Shown here piece by piece: positions 52,396 through 62,104 of a stretch of 64,000 nucleotides of DNA. Each line of letters begins with the position of its first letter. The stretch's first letter is position 1. A program made the translations under genes and the position numbers. The stretch is taken from the NCBI GenBank assembly GCA_030536575.1, contig JAUNPS010000001.1, positions 153,595-217,594 of the forward strand, written 5' to 3'. Under the pieces are notes generated by a model. That model was given only the letters and a program-made list of their open reading frames with translations, had not been told where the DNA came from and did no database searches. This DNA comes from Eubacteriales bacterium (lineage in GTDB: Bacteria; Bacillota; Clostridia; Lachnospirales; Lachnospiraceae).

Positions 52396-54573
52396 TCAAT
52401 TTTGGGAAATCTCAATAACCCCCTCCGGGGAGCAGAGTTTCCCGGAAACACCGCGAATTCCTCCTGAAACAGTCTCTGTTTTTTTCCACACGCCAGGCTT
52501 CACAGGACGAACGCCAAGGATATAAGCGCCATACAGATAAACCGGCACACAACTCCAGGCATGACACAGGCTTCCCGCGCCCTCAAAATCCTCCGCCCCG
52601 TTGTCCGTCTCCCAGAAAGCGGTAGCGCCCTGGTAAAGCATCCTGCCCCACCGTGCGGCAACCTCCTCAAATACGGCTTCCCCATAGGTTTCCGGATCCT
52701 GTAAAAGCGCCTCGTACACAAAAATGCTTGTGGCCATGCTGGCGCGGACCAGCTCCCCCTTGTGAAGCTTTTCCCGCAAGGGCTTCTGCCGCTCTTTTGG
52801 TACGATTTCCGTACAGAGAGCCAGCGCCTGTACCAGCTCCGCTCCCTGCATCATTTTTCCCTCCCGGATAAAGGAGACATATACACCCGCATCCGGATTC
52901 CAGAACTGCTCCATTCCCCGCTTCAGAATCCGGATCTCTTCCTCTTTTGAGGCACTCCTGCCCAGGTACTCGTAAATTTTCGAGATTCTCTGTAACGCTA
53001 GAATATAGAGAAGCTGAAGCGGCGCTTCCGCCGATGGCGCCAAAGCCTCCTTACGCTCTATGGGCGTGGCATCCAGCATCGGCCGCCACTCATAAAAATT
53101 CCAGTAACCGGGTTCTGTAAAGTTCCAGACCAGGCCGTCTTTTACATGGCGGTGAAAAACTTCCAGGATCCGTTCCGCCGTCGGAAGCATTTCCTCTCCA
53201 AAAAGAAGATCTCCGCTGTACCTGCAATATTCCTCCAACGCCACAATAAACATCAGGGAAAAGGACGGAATATTCACCGAAGCCCTGGCCGGAGCGCATA
53301 GTTCCAGAAGCCCATCCTCCCTCTGGGACAGCGCCATGAGCCGCAGACTGGCTTTGGGCTGTTTCATCTCCCCGAAAGCATAGTATCCAAAAAGCATCTG
53401 ATTTCTCGAATCAAACGCATACAATGCCTGTTCCCTCCAGGGGCAGTCCTCATAATGCTGATGCACGCAGCACCGCAATGTATGCTTTGCCGTCCTGAAA
53501 ATCTGATCGTGCAGGTGATCGGCACTGGAAAACTCCGCTTCTCCAAAAAAGGGGTAGCTCACAGGCACGATTCCCGCATAATAAACCACGACCTCTTTTC
53601 CATAAATAAACAATTGAAGATAGCGGGCGCCCACCCTGTGAAAATAATGAACAAACCGGCTACGCTGCTCTTTCACCTCCCACTGAAATGTGAAATGCCG
53701 TCCGCCCACATCGGTCCGGATGCGCAGATCTTCCAGGTGCTCTCCATAGCTGATATCTGCACGGACAGGCTCCGGACAGACCAGCTCCATATCCAGATAA
53801 CCCGCCGTCTCTTCCTCCAAATCCAGGATCAGGTAGATTCCATCACCTTCCTCCACCCGGAACCGGATGCCTTTCTCCGAAGGAAAACGGATTTTATTTC
53901 CGTATTCCAGCTTTTCATAATCTTCAATCATGGAAGATATTTCCCGAAAAGCCAGCCCCGCATACTGATGAAGACCGCTTTCGTGTATCGTAAAAACCCC
54001 CTGGGTAAGCAGCCGGACGCCCGGTCTTCCGCCCAATGTCAGCTCCTGGACAGGCTTTTTGACCATCCGGCACGCTTTTCTTACTGCCGATGCTTTTCCC
54101 CATGGATGCGCCTGCGGATTGCGGTAAACGACCCCCGCCCCAAGCTGAGGCGTGATCTTCTTCACCTTCCCGCTCTGATAGCCGCCCATGAGCCTGGCGG
54201 CCGTATTCTCTCCGCTTGCACACAGCAGCCGTTCTCCCTGCCATACCTCAAAGCGAAGCCCTGGAGTTTCTTTCCGGGCCACAAAGGAATCGTCTCCGCA
54301 GTAGAGCACCTGGATGACCAGTTTATTTTCCGCAGCCTTCGGCTCCAGATTTACGCTTTGCACCGCCTTATAAAAAGGGTAGTCCGGATACTGCGTGGAC
54401 GGGATATACTCCCCGTTAAAAAATACGGCATACTGCCCTTCCGCACTGAGAAGAAGCCGGAGCTTTTCCCCATCAGCCGCAGAAAAGTTCTCACAAAACT
54501 CTCCATAACAATTTATTTCCGGCACATCCTTCAACCATACCCAACAGGAAAACTCTGAAAATAAGTTCTGCAT
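52396..54573 (-). CDS. GH78-like alpha-L-rhamnosidase, divergent
   Basis: 725 residues, no signal peptide. The N-terminal beta-rich half binds sugar (LLLSAEGQYAVFFNGEYIP). The catalytic half has EDCPWREQALYAFDSRNQML, a variant of the GH78 acidic segment in which the usual Q-R-D/E-E-R-x-G-W is replaced by W-R-E-Q-A-L-Y-A. The fold is likely kept while linkage or aglycone preference differs. It lies 30 bases after the permease gene and 66 bases before the other GH78 gene. Weak activity or a different sugar is possible. Confidence 0.8.
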   Translation of the reverse strand: MQNLFSEFSCWVWLKDVPEINCYGEFCENFSAADGEKLRLLLSAEGQYAVFFNGEYIPSTQYPDYPFYKAVQSVNLEPKAAENKLVIQVLYCGDDSFVARKETPGLRFEVWQGERLLCASGENTAARLMGGYQSGKVKKITPQLGAGVVYRNPQAHPWGKASAVRKACRMVKKPVQELTLGGRPGVRLLTQGVFTIHESGLHQYAGLAFREISSMIEDYEKLEYGNKIRFPSEKGIRFRVEEGDGIYLILDLEEETAGYLDMELVCPEPVRADISYGEHLEDLRIRTDVGGRHFTFQWEVKEQRSRFVHYFHRVGARYLQLFIYGKEVVVYYAGIVPVSYPFFGEAEFSSADHLHDQIFRTAKHTLRCCVHQHYEDCPWREQALYAFDSRNQMLFGYYAFGEMKQPKASLRLMALSQREDGLLELCAPARASVNIPSFSLMFIVALEEYCRYSGDLLFGEEMLPTAERILEVFHRHVKDGLVWNFTEPGYWNFYEWRPMLDATPIERKEALAPSAEAPLQLLYILALQRISKIYEYLGRSASKEEEIRILKRGMEQFWNPDAGVYVSFIREGKMMQGAELVQALALCTEIVPKERQKPLREKLHKGELVRASMATSIFVYEALLQDPETYGEAVFEEVAARWGRMLYQGATAFWETDNGAEDFEGAGSLCHAWSCVPVYLYGAYILGVRPVKPGVWKKTETVSGGIRGVSGKLCSPEGVIEISQN

Positions 54574-54603
54574 CTCTTCCCTCCCGATCCGTATTCTCTG
54601 ACA

Positions 54604-55458
54604 TCAGCCCTTGACGCCGCCTCCTGTGATCCCGGCCACGATCCGATCCGACAAAAACAAATACAAGACAAAAGTAGGCAAAAAGACGATCATAACCGAT
54701 GCAAACAGCCCCGCCCAGTTTCCTGTATAAGTCATGGACGTGATCATATTCTGAAGTCCCATGGAAAGCGTCCGGATCTTGTCATTCCCGTTAGCAAAGA
54801 TCAGCGCGATAAAATATTCATTCCAGATCGACATAAAATTAAAGATCGTCACCGTGATCAGCCCTGGCATCGCCATTGGCATGATGATCCTCCACATTGC
54901 CTGCCTTTCCGTACACCCGTCGATCATGGCCGCTTCCGTCAGGGCGCTTGGTATGGTGGAAAAAAAGGAGGTCATAAAAAACACCGTATACGGAACATTC
55001 AGCGTCGTATACAGAATGATCAGCGTAACCAGATGCCCCACCAGATTTGCTTTGATAAACCAAATATAAATGGGAATGATCAGTACAACCTGGGGAATGC
55101 TCATCGTACACACCGTAAAATTCATCACAAGCCGTTCGCCCAAAAACGTTTTTTTCGCAAGAACATAGGACGCCGGACTTGCAATCAGCACGATCAATAA
55201 GCAGGAAATTCCCGTTACCATGACGCTGTTCAGAAAATAATGAGGAACATTGTTATATTTCCATGCTTCCGTATAGTTTTCGAAATGAATGCCGCTTCCC
55301 AGCAGATTGTTGGTAAAAATTTCTTTGGTAGTGCTCAGGGAAGCGCATACGATCCAGCCCAGCGCAGCGCCCCAAAAAGCCACCCACAAGATCAGCGGCA
55401 CATAGCGAAGCAGCCGCAGCGCTTTTTTCGGTGTAATGGGAGAATGCTTCTTTTTCAA
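54604..55458 (-). CDS. Carbohydrate ABC transporter permease, MalG type
   Basis: 284 residues from TTG 55458, eight bases after GAGGGAGGTG; the TTG overlaps the MalF stop as TTGA, so translation is coupled. Six membrane helices and the EAA region ALTEAAMIDGCTERQAMWRI are present. It forms the channel with the product of 55455. No ATPase is encoded in this operon; the UgpC-type ATPase at 6387 is a candidate partner. Confidence 0.9.
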   Translation of the reverse strand: MKKKHSPITPKKALRLLRYVPLILWVAFWGAALGWIVCASLSTTKEIFTNNLLGSGIHFENYTEAWKYNNVPHYFLNSVMVTGISCLLIVLIASPASYVLAKKTFLGERLVMNFTVCTMSIPQVVLIIPIYIWFIKANLVGHLVTLIILYTTLNVPYTVFFMTSFFSTIPSALTEAAMIDGCTERQAMWRIIMPMAMPGLITVTIFNFMSIWNEYFIALIFANGNDKIRTLSMGLQNMITSMTYTGNWAGLFASVMIVFLPTFVLYLFLSDRIVAGITGGGVKG

Positions 55459-56372
55459 TATTCATACACCTCCCTCTTCAGCAGCCTGTTCATAATGAAA
55501 TACACAACCAGTACGAGCAAAGCGACAAACACGCCGATGGCCGCTCCGCCGCCGACATCCGTCGTCCCGGTTCCCATGCCTGCTCCGCCCGCCGTGCCGA
55601 AAATCTTATTATACAGATAATAAACCGGCGTCACCGTTGTGGCGGAAATCTGAGCGGAAAACATTTTCGCCCAGGTAAAAAAATTCACCGCGCCGATTGT
55701 CCACAGGGTCATTGCCGTGCGCATCACATCCCGGATCAGCGGAAGCGTCAGTTTCCAGAACATCGTCCACCCATTTGCCCCGTCAATCGTAGCGCTTTCG
55801 TAAATATCTCCCGGAATCCGCTCGATTCCTGCCAGGAATATCAGCATAAAATATCCTGTGGAGCCAAGCACATAAGAAAAAAGCATGCCCCAAAACAGAT
55901 AAGAGGGGCTTGTCCAGTTGATCTTTGCCAGGCTCTCTATGCCAAGCGCAGTAAACAAGGATTTCAGCAGACCGAATTTCGTCTGAAAGATGTACTGCGT
56001 CCACATTGTAGACAAAGCCACCGCATTTACCGTATTTGGCAGGTAGATCGCAGAACGCCAAAATTTCTTTCCCTTTACGCCGGAGCTTAAGATTACCGCG
56101 TAAAACAACGCAAGCCCAAGCGTCAGGACGCCGCCTACCAGCCAGATCCTGAAGATATTTTTCAGAGACGAGAGAAACAGGCTATTATGAAACATTGCAT
56201 AATAATTGTCAAGACCGACAAACTTCCATTTCGACATCGGGCTGCTCATTGCGGGAATCTCATAAAAACTCATTAAGATCGTCCGCAGCAGCGGATATGC
56301 GAAGATCAGCAGAAAACAGAGCAATGTTGGGCCGAGGTTCAAGGCGATAAAAATTTTGTTGCGTTTTTTCAT
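55455..56372 (-). CDS. Carbohydrate ABC transporter permease, MalF type
   Basis: 305 residues from the ATG at 56372 behind TTTAGGAGGAGAGAAC. About six helices; EAA region IYESATIDGANGWTMFWKL. It lies 60 bases after the binding-protein gene and is coupled to the MalG-type gene downstream. Confidence 0.9.
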   Translation of the reverse strand: MKKRNKIFIALNLGPTLLCFLLIFAYPLLRTILMSFYEIPAMSSPMSKWKFVGLDNYYAMFHNSLFLSSLKNIFRIWLVGGVLTLGLALFYAVILSSGVKGKKFWRSAIYLPNTVNAVALSTMWTQYIFQTKFGLLKSLFTALGIESLAKINWTSPSYLFWGMLFSYVLGSTGYFMLIFLAGIERIPGDIYESATIDGANGWTMFWKLTLPLIRDVMRTAMTLWTIGAVNFFTWAKMFSAQISATTVTPVYYLYNKIFGTAGGAGMGTGTTDVGGGAAIGVFVALLVLVVYFIMNRLLKREVYEY

Positions 56373-56432
56373 GTTCTCTCCTCCTAAACAAGGAAAAGAG
56401 GCTTTAAGCCCCTTTTCCAACATCTCGCATGT

Positions 56433-57701
56433 TTAATTGAGCTGTCCCCGTACTTCTTCCACAAACTCCTCTCCGGTAATATCACCTGCAATCAATTTTG
56501 CAAAAGAGGCGTTTACGATTCCCTGTATCTCCGAATTGGTGGTCAAGCAGTAGTTCCAGGGGACTGCATTGGTTGCTTCTTCCATCAGCGTTCCGCAGTC
56601 GGCCAGATTGTCCGGAAGATCAAGTCCGCCGATTACCGGAATGCACTGGCATTTTTCCAGCAAATCCTGCTGAGTCTGCTCGGAAGTGAACTCCTCGATC
56701 AGCTTTACCGCGCCCTCAGGGTTTTCCGAGGTGGTCGGAACCGCATAGAACTGACAGCCCGTCATATAAGTCGTATAGGGTTCCTGCGCGCCATCGGGAG
56801 ACGGGAAGAACATCGCGCCCCACTGGAAGTCGTCGCCGGTGATTTCCGCGACCTCATTGGGAAGCCAGGAGCCATTGATATACATTGCCGTTGTTCCCAG
56901 CGCAAATTCCGTATTCTGTGCCGTCGGGAATACAAAGGAACCGGTTCCTTCTGCGAAATATCCCTTAGACGCCATTTCCTCATAAGCCTTTGCCATCTGT
57001 TCCACAGCCGGATCATCCCACAGCTCGGTGCTTGTTTCATTCATAAGCTCTGTTACCGCATCCACGCCAAGCATCGATCCCATGTATACGTTGTAAAGCA
57101 GAGGAAGATAGGCGTCATCTGCCGTCAGCGGCGCATAACCGGCATCTACGATTTTCTGGCAGCAATCCATAAATTCCGTCCAGGTCTCCGGAAGCTCCTC
57201 GATCCCTGCCTCCGCAAAAATGGCCTTGTTGTAGAAGATCGTTCCCACGAAGGGCTGTGCAGGTACAAAATACCAGGATTCCTTATCTGTGGTAAACAGC
57301 CTTGCAAATGCGATCATGCCCTCTGTGATATCGGTTTCCAGCTTTGTTCCCTTTACGTATTCCGTGATATTCATGCAGAATTCTTCGCCAAGCTGCGCCG
57401 GAATATCAGAGGATTCGATGACATCGATCACAGAGCCTGCCTCAATACTGGTACGCATGATATCCCGGACGGTTCTTCCCGCCCAGTTTACCTCTACCGT
57501 GTATTCCGGATTTGCTTCTTCAAATCTGGCAATGGCATCTTTGAGAACCTCTGCTTGTGTCTCATTTTCCGACCACTGCGCCCAATAAACAATGGTCTGC
57601 TTCTCCGCTTCCTCGGCCAAAACTGCCTGCGCAGATGCTCCTGTCAGCATCGCAGCCGCCATCGTAATCGACAACACCTTTTTCCAAATGCTCTTTTTCA
57701 T
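56433..57701 (-). CDS. Extracellular sugar-binding protein
   Basis: 422 residues with a signal peptide ending near VLA-EE (29) and no lipobox. The mature start TIVYWAQWSENETQ and central TAMYINGSWLPNEV are typical of family 1 solute-binding proteins. It supplies the permeases at 54604-56372, probably with rhamnosylated glycosides given the GH78 pair downstream. The start follows AAAGGGAGG. Confidence 0.92.
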   Translation of the reverse strand: MKKSIWKKVLSITMAAAMLTGASAQAVLAEEAEKQTIVYWAQWSENETQAEVLKDAIARFEEANPEYTVEVNWAGRTVRDIMRTSIEAGSVIDVIESSDIPAQLGEEFCMNITEYVKGTKLETDITEGMIAFARLFTTDKESWYFVPAQPFVGTIFYNKAIFAEAGIEELPETWTEFMDCCQKIVDAGYAPLTADDAYLPLLYNVYMGSMLGVDAVTELMNETSTELWDDPAVEQMAKAYEEMASKGYFAEGTGSFVFPTAQNTEFALGTTAMYINGSWLPNEVAEITGDDFQWGAMFFPSPDGAQEPYTTYMTGCQFYAVPTTSENPEGAVKLIEEFTSEQTQQDLLEKCQCIPVIGGLDLPDNLADCGTLMEEATNAVPWNYCLTTNSEIQGIVNASFAKLIAGDITGEEFVEEVRGQLN

Positions 57702-57772
57702 TCAAATACCTCCCTTTTGTTTTTATTTACGGACAGTTTACTCTTTTTGGTGAAAATTTTCTATATGTACAT

Positions 57773-57811
57773 TGTCAAGAACTTGCTCTATATTGACTTT
57801 TATTATATAAT
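57773..57811. promoter_or_regulatory. Divergent promoter region, sugar-binding protein and AraC gene
   Basis: On the plus strand TTGCTC (57783-57788), 17 bases and TATAAT (57806-57811) serve the AraC gene. On the minus strand TTGACA (57778-57773) is a consensus -35 for the binding-protein gene, but no good -10 follows at the right distance, which fits activation by AraC. Confidence 0.55.
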
Positions 57812-57858
57812 GATGTGAGAAGAAACTGCCGACCTTTTTCACACAAGAGGGAAACCTT

Positions 57859-58710
57859 ATGAAGCCGATTGTTTTAAATGACTGGGTGACCACGCCGAAA
57901 AATCCCCTGCATTCCATCCTTACAAAGGATGACGATGTCCTTCCCCATTATCATCTGTTTTATGAGATTTTTTATATTATGGACGGCTCCATCCGCCATA
58001 CGATAAACGGAAACGAACAAATTCTCCAGCCAGGCGATATTGTTTTTCTGAATCTTGAAGATTTTCACTGTTTTTATCGGACATCAGAAACTTCCTGCCG
58101 CCATCGTGACATTATCATCCGCACCGATTTTTTTGAATCTGTGTGCGATTTTATCGGGGAAGATTTTAAGCAGGCTTATATGAAGAACCAGCTTTCCAAG
58201 GTGATCACCCTGCCCTTTGAACAGATCAAACGATATGATGGAATGTTGACGAATATTGCCCTGTCTCTTGACACCAATTCCGCATTCCGCCAGGCAAACA
58301 TGCGGACCTTCTGCGTCTCTCTTTTAAACTGTCTGATCACGGAAGAGATTCAGAATGATTTTGAATATTATCCCGTCTGGTTCAAGGAGCTGCTGAACCG
58401 TTTTCACATGAACGATTACCTTCAGGCCAGTCTTGATCAGATTCTGCAGCCTTTTCATTTCAGCCGCTCCTATATGTGCCGTACCTTCCAGCGCTACATG
58501 GGCTGCACCATGACCGACTACCTCAACGATATCCGTCTGCAGCAGGCCGCCTACCGCCTGCAGTACACCGACGACACCATCCTGTCCATCTGCTGTGCGG
58601 TGGGGATTTCCTCCATCTCCTACTTTAACCGGATTTTCAAAGAAAAGTACGGCGTATCGCCCCGCGTCTTCCGCCAACGCCGGGAAATACCGGGCGGCAG
58701 TCCGAATTAA
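57859..58710 (+). CDS. AraC family transcriptional regulator
   Basis: 283 residues. The N-terminal cupin-type ligand domain (LPHYHLFYEIFYIMDGSI, about 29-46) is followed by two helix-turn-helix motifs: SLDQILQPFHFSRSYMCRTF and TILSICCAVGISSISYFNRIF. It is divergent from the rhamnoside operon and is its likely activator, answering to L-rhamnose or a rhamnoside. The start follows GAGGGAAACC. Confidence 0.9.
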   Translation: MKPIVLNDWVTTPKNPLHSILTKDDDVLPHYHLFYEIFYIMDGSIRHTINGNEQILQPGDIVFLNLEDFHCFYRTSETSCRHRDIIIRTDFFESVCDFIGEDFKQAYMKNQLSKVITLPFEQIKRYDGMLTNIALSLDTNSAFRQANMRTFCVSLLNCLITEEIQNDFEYYPVWFKELLNRFHMNDYLQASLDQILQPFHFSRSYMCRTFQRYMGCTMTDYLNDIRLQQAAYRLQYTDDTILSICCAVGISSISYFNRIFKEKYGVSPRVFRQRREIPGGSPN

Positions 58711-58744
58711 GAAATAAACGTGACATGCGCCGTATCAGGTGCAC

Positions 58745-58780
58745 CAAAAAAGGGCTGCCCTCACCAGACAGCCCCTCTCT
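58745..58780. terminator. Terminator between convergent genes
   Basis: GGGCTG (58752-58757) pairs with CAGCCC (58769-58774). A-rich sequence precedes it (T-run on the minus strand), so it fits the minus-strand transglutaminase-fold operon best, and possibly also AraC. Confidence 0.6.
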
Positions 58781-58835
58781 TACGTAACGCGGACATTCCT
58801 ATTCCGCTTCGCTGCATATTCATGAACGCGAACCG

Positions 58836-61346
58836 CTACGCGTTCAAAATCCTTAAAACCATATCTCCGGTTCCCACATTATACCCGCTGGTTCCATACA
58901 GCGCCGTCACTCCGCTCTCCCGCCTCTCCGCAACCAAAATCAGCGGCAGCCTCCCCGGCTCCGTATAAACCCTCCGCGCCAGCACCTCCATCTCCCCACC
59001 AAAATCATGGAAAAACACAGGCACTCCCGGCAGCGCCTTCCGGCACTTCACAAGCGTCGGGTCCTCCAACGCCTTCCGGTTTTGCACAATCAGGGCAATG
59101 CGGTTCTCAAAGATTCCGAATTCTTCTTTTCGCTCGATCAGCTCATTTAAAATATGCTCCGTCGGCTCCTTGCTCTCTTCCAGCCAGATAAAGAGCGTCT
59201 TCCCGCCTTCCGCCAGCTCGGAAGCCTTCCGCACCTGCCCGCTGGCATCCGTAAGCCCGAAGTCCGGAAGGGCAATGTGGCTCAGAATATCCGACAGCTT
59301 CGCATCCCGGAACGCCATCCGAATCTCCTTTGTCTCCCCTGCGCGGACACAGAAATCCAGCCGTTTTCCAAACTGATTTCCATTCGGCAGACGGTTCGCC
59401 GTCAGGAGCCGATACGTTCCCGGCACCAGCCGAAGCGTCAGCTTTCCGTCTTCCCAGATCTTGCCGTCCAGCTTCAACGTCTCATACGCGCCTCCTCGCA
59501 GCCGCGCCAGCGTCCAGTTCTGGAAATATTTCCAGACCGTTTTCGCCCCATCTTCCAGCAGGATCAGCCCGGCATCCGCCCGCTCTTCCGGCAGAACCGG
59601 AACGAACGCCCCGTCCCGCCAGTATTCCATCGCGCCGCTTTCCGGATGCAGTCTGGACGGAATCCCAAGTGTCCGCGCAATGGCTACGAACAGCACTTTT
59701 TTAGACGCCTCGCTGGCCACACCCAGCCGCAGGGCTGCCGCCGGAGTGGTAAACAGGCTGCTCCGTTCTCTGTCCGGATGCTCCCTGACACGCTTCTGCA
59801 CCACGTCCCAAATCTTCTCCGGTTCCGCCCGGAACGCCTCTTTCTCTTCCTCGGAAAAGGCCTCCGAGATCGCCTTTCTCCAGGGCGTCAGCACTTCGTT
59901 CGAAATCCTGGGGTTCAGGATGTAATTCAGGTACAGGTCTTCCGGAAACTGTCCGGCATAGGCGGACGCTTCGTGAAAATGTTCTTCCAGAACTGCCGCT
60001 TTCAGGTCGATCTGGTCTTTCTCGGACAGGCATTTCAGGAGCTTCGCACGCAGTCCCACGGTCGCGATATCCCCATAGAAGAAATCTTCCCGCTCCTTAT
60101 TCCAGAAATGCCGCGCCTTCTGGAGCCGCTTTCCGGTCACTTTCGCGAGCTTCCGGTCGAACTGCTTCTGCTCCTCTGCGGTCAGCTTCCGTCCTGGGCG
60201 AATATGGTCTTCCGGTGCGAACATATCAAAATCTGTCCACGCCTCTGCCAGGGAAACCGCCTCCCGCAGCACAACCCCGCACACCCGCTCCTTCCGCGTA
60301 TCCATCAGCCCTTCCGCCCTCATCCCATCCTTCCTCACATCCACATGAAGGCTTCCCAGGCCCGTCTCCATCCTCACCTTTCCTTCCTCATCCGTCCGCA
60401 TGACAGCCACCGGCGCAAACTCCGCATAATTCAGCACCTGAAACTCCACGACCGCGCCCTTCACCGCCGCCCCGCTCTCATTCGTCACCCGCACTTCCGC
60501 TTCCACCGTCTCCGCATAGCGCCCAAGCTGATTCAGCATCGTCACCATGCCCTCTTTTCCCACGGCCTTCTCTGCGGATGCCGGAATCGCGTCAAACCAT
60601 CGGGAATGCACCATCATTGCCCGCGACGACGCCCCGTTAAACCACCCGTGGTTCAGCTCCGGACTGGGCTCGCACGCCCCCAGGAACTTCCATTCCCCCT
60701 CGATCCAGACCTCCACCCACGCATGATTATCATCGCAATGCGACCACTTCGGCGCATAAACCTGCCTCGCCGGAATCCCCACACTCCGCATCGCATTGAC
60801 CGTAAAAACCGACTCCTCCCCGCAGCGCCCATGGCCGCTGGCAAACACCGTCCTCGCCGAAGCCGTCCGGTCATCCGACGCCTGATAAGTCGCCTCCCTG
60901 GCGCACCAGAAATTCACCTCCCAGGCGATCGCCTCCTCCGGCCGCTCCGTCAGCCAGTCTTCCGACCGAATCTCACCCGTGACCCAGCCATCCCGGCCAT
61001 ACGCCTGCAAACTTTCGTAAAAAAGCGTCCTGCATGTATCGATTTCTTCCTCATTCACCCGGTGATACAGAACATAATTCAAAAAAACTTCCTCCGGAAG
61101 CTTCCGGACATGCTCATACTTCTCCCACAGCATCACGCTGTGAGCCGCGTAATCCAGAAAGACGGAAAACGGATAATTTCCCAGATCGCTGCACGGCATC
61201 GTCGTATAAAGATACTTCATGGCCAGCGCCGTATCCTCCGGGCAATGCGAAATCTCCTCCGCAATCGGCTCCAGAATCCCCGGCTGATGCCTAAGAAGCA
61301 TGGCAAACGCTTCCTCAATGCGCGCTCTGCTGTTCTCTAAAAACAT
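58836..61346 (-). CDS. Large cytoplasmic transglutaminase-fold protein
   Basis: 836 residues without signal peptide. The transglutaminase-like domain lies at about 160-230 with Cys175 (GHGRCGEES) and His208 (DDNHAWVEVW); the third position reads GACEP with Glu226 in place of the usual Asp. A beta-sandwich-like stretch (about 280-350) follows, then about 400 residues with no recognised domain and a C-terminal part (TLFIWLEESKEPTEHILNEL onward) that resembles a thioredoxin-like fold. The start follows GGAGGAG and overlaps the CutC stop by 10 bases. A peptidase or protein-modifying role is inferred only from the fold. Confidence 0.75.
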   Translation of the reverse strand: MFLENSRARIEEAFAMLLRHQPGILEPIAEEISHCPEDTALAMKYLYTTMPCSDLGNYPFSVFLDYAAHSVMLWEKYEHVRKLPEEVFLNYVLYHRVNEEEIDTCRTLFYESLQAYGRDGWVTGEIRSEDWLTERPEEAIAWEVNFWCAREATYQASDDRTASARTVFASGHGRCGEESVFTVNAMRSVGIPARQVYAPKWSHCDDNHAWVEVWIEGEWKFLGACEPSPELNHGWFNGASSRAMMVHSRWFDAIPASAEKAVGKEGMVTMLNQLGRYAETVEAEVRVTNESGAAVKGAVVEFQVLNYAEFAPVAVMRTDEEGKVRMETGLGSLHVDVRKDGMRAEGLMDTRKERVCGVVLREAVSLAEAWTDFDMFAPEDHIRPGRKLTAEEQKQFDRKLAKVTGKRLQKARHFWNKEREDFFYGDIATVGLRAKLLKCLSEKDQIDLKAAVLEEHFHEASAYAGQFPEDLYLNYILNPRISNEVLTPWRKAISEAFSEEEKEAFRAEPEKIWDVVQKRVREHPDRERSSLFTTPAAALRLGVASEASKKVLFVAIARTLGIPSRLHPESGAMEYWRDGAFVPVLPEERADAGLILLEDGAKTVWKYFQNWTLARLRGGAYETLKLDGKIWEDGKLTLRLVPGTYRLLTANRLPNGNQFGKRLDFCVRAGETKEIRMAFRDAKLSDILSHIALPDFGLTDASGQVRKASELAEGGKTLFIWLEESKEPTEHILNELIERKEEFGIFENRIALIVQNRKALEDPTLVKCRKALPGVPVFFHDFGGEMEVLARRVYTEPGRLPLILVAERRESGVTALYGTSGYNVGTGDMVLRILNA

Positions 61347-62104
61347 GCCTTCTCCTCCGCCAGCCGGTTCAATACTTCCCGCGCTTCCCGCACTTTCTCC
61401 TCCGCCGTCCGCCAGATCTCAAACTCGCTGATAAACGGCAGACCCATATTCACGCCGTCCTTCCGGTACTCCATCACGCTGTCCAGCGTCTCCTTCCCGG
61501 ACATGTGGAACACATGGGCGCCGGTATACGGCCCGATTTCCCGGATCGCCTCCGCATCCACGCCGCTGCCGACCATGATCTCCAGATCATTGCCCGCCTT
61601 CTCCACCAGTTCCTTTAACAGCTCCCGGCCCGCCAGACAACTGTTCTTCTGCCCCGACGTCAGGATCGTGCGGATTCCCAGCTCCTTCGCCTGCTCCAGA
61701 GCCTCAAAGGGGTCACGGCAGACGTCAAAGGCCCGGTGAAGCGTCACGGACATCCCGTCCGCTTCCTCCATCAGAATCCGCATCTGTTCCAGATTCAGGC
61801 TTCCGTCCGGCTTCAGGATGCCGATCACGACCCCCTCCGCCCCCAGCTCCCGGAACATTTTCACATCCCTGCGGATAATCTGGAACTCATGTTCCGTATA
61901 GCAGAAATCTCCGAATCTGGGACGGATCAATGCATGAATCCGAATATCCGAATACCGGCGGATCTCCTGAAACAGCCCCGGGCTGGGCGTCGTCCCGCCG
62001 ATAATCAGGTTCCCGCAGAGCTCCAGCCTGGAAGCTCCTCCTTTCGCCGCCGCAAGCGCAGATTCCACCGAATCCACGCAGGACTCCAAAATATATTCTC
62101 TCAA
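61337..62104 (-). CDS. cutC: CutC family protein
   Basis: 255 residues from TTG 62104, which overlaps the stop of the M17 gene as TTGA and follows AAAGGGA; a longer frame from ATG 62128 is possible. The TIM-barrel motifs LESCVDSVESALAAAKGGASRLELCGNL, THRAFDV-like LHRAFDV and ILTSGQ are those of CutC. The family was first linked to copper tolerance but its true biochemical role is unclear. It sits in an operon with a transglutaminase-fold protein and an aminopeptidase. Confidence 0.9.
   Translation of the reverse strand: MREYILESCVDSVESALAAAKGGASRLELCGNLIIGGTTPSPGLFQEIRRYSDIRIHALIRPRFGDFCYTEHEFQIIRRDVKMFRELGAEGVVIGILKPDGSLNLEQMRILMEEADGMSVTLHRAFDVCRDPFEALEQAKELGIRTILTSGQKNSCLAGRELLKELVEKAGNDLEIMVGSGVDAEAIREIGPYTGAHVFHMSGKETLDSVMEYRKDGVNMGLPFISEFEIWRTAEEKVREAREVLNRLAEEKACF

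Noticed and set aside
59154-61340. Long plus-strand open frame (728 codons) opposite the large transglutaminase-fold gene
   Set aside because: It is antisense to a gene with clear motifs, is Arg/Pro/His-rich as expected from reverse reading of GC-rich codons, and has no ribosome site or known domain.
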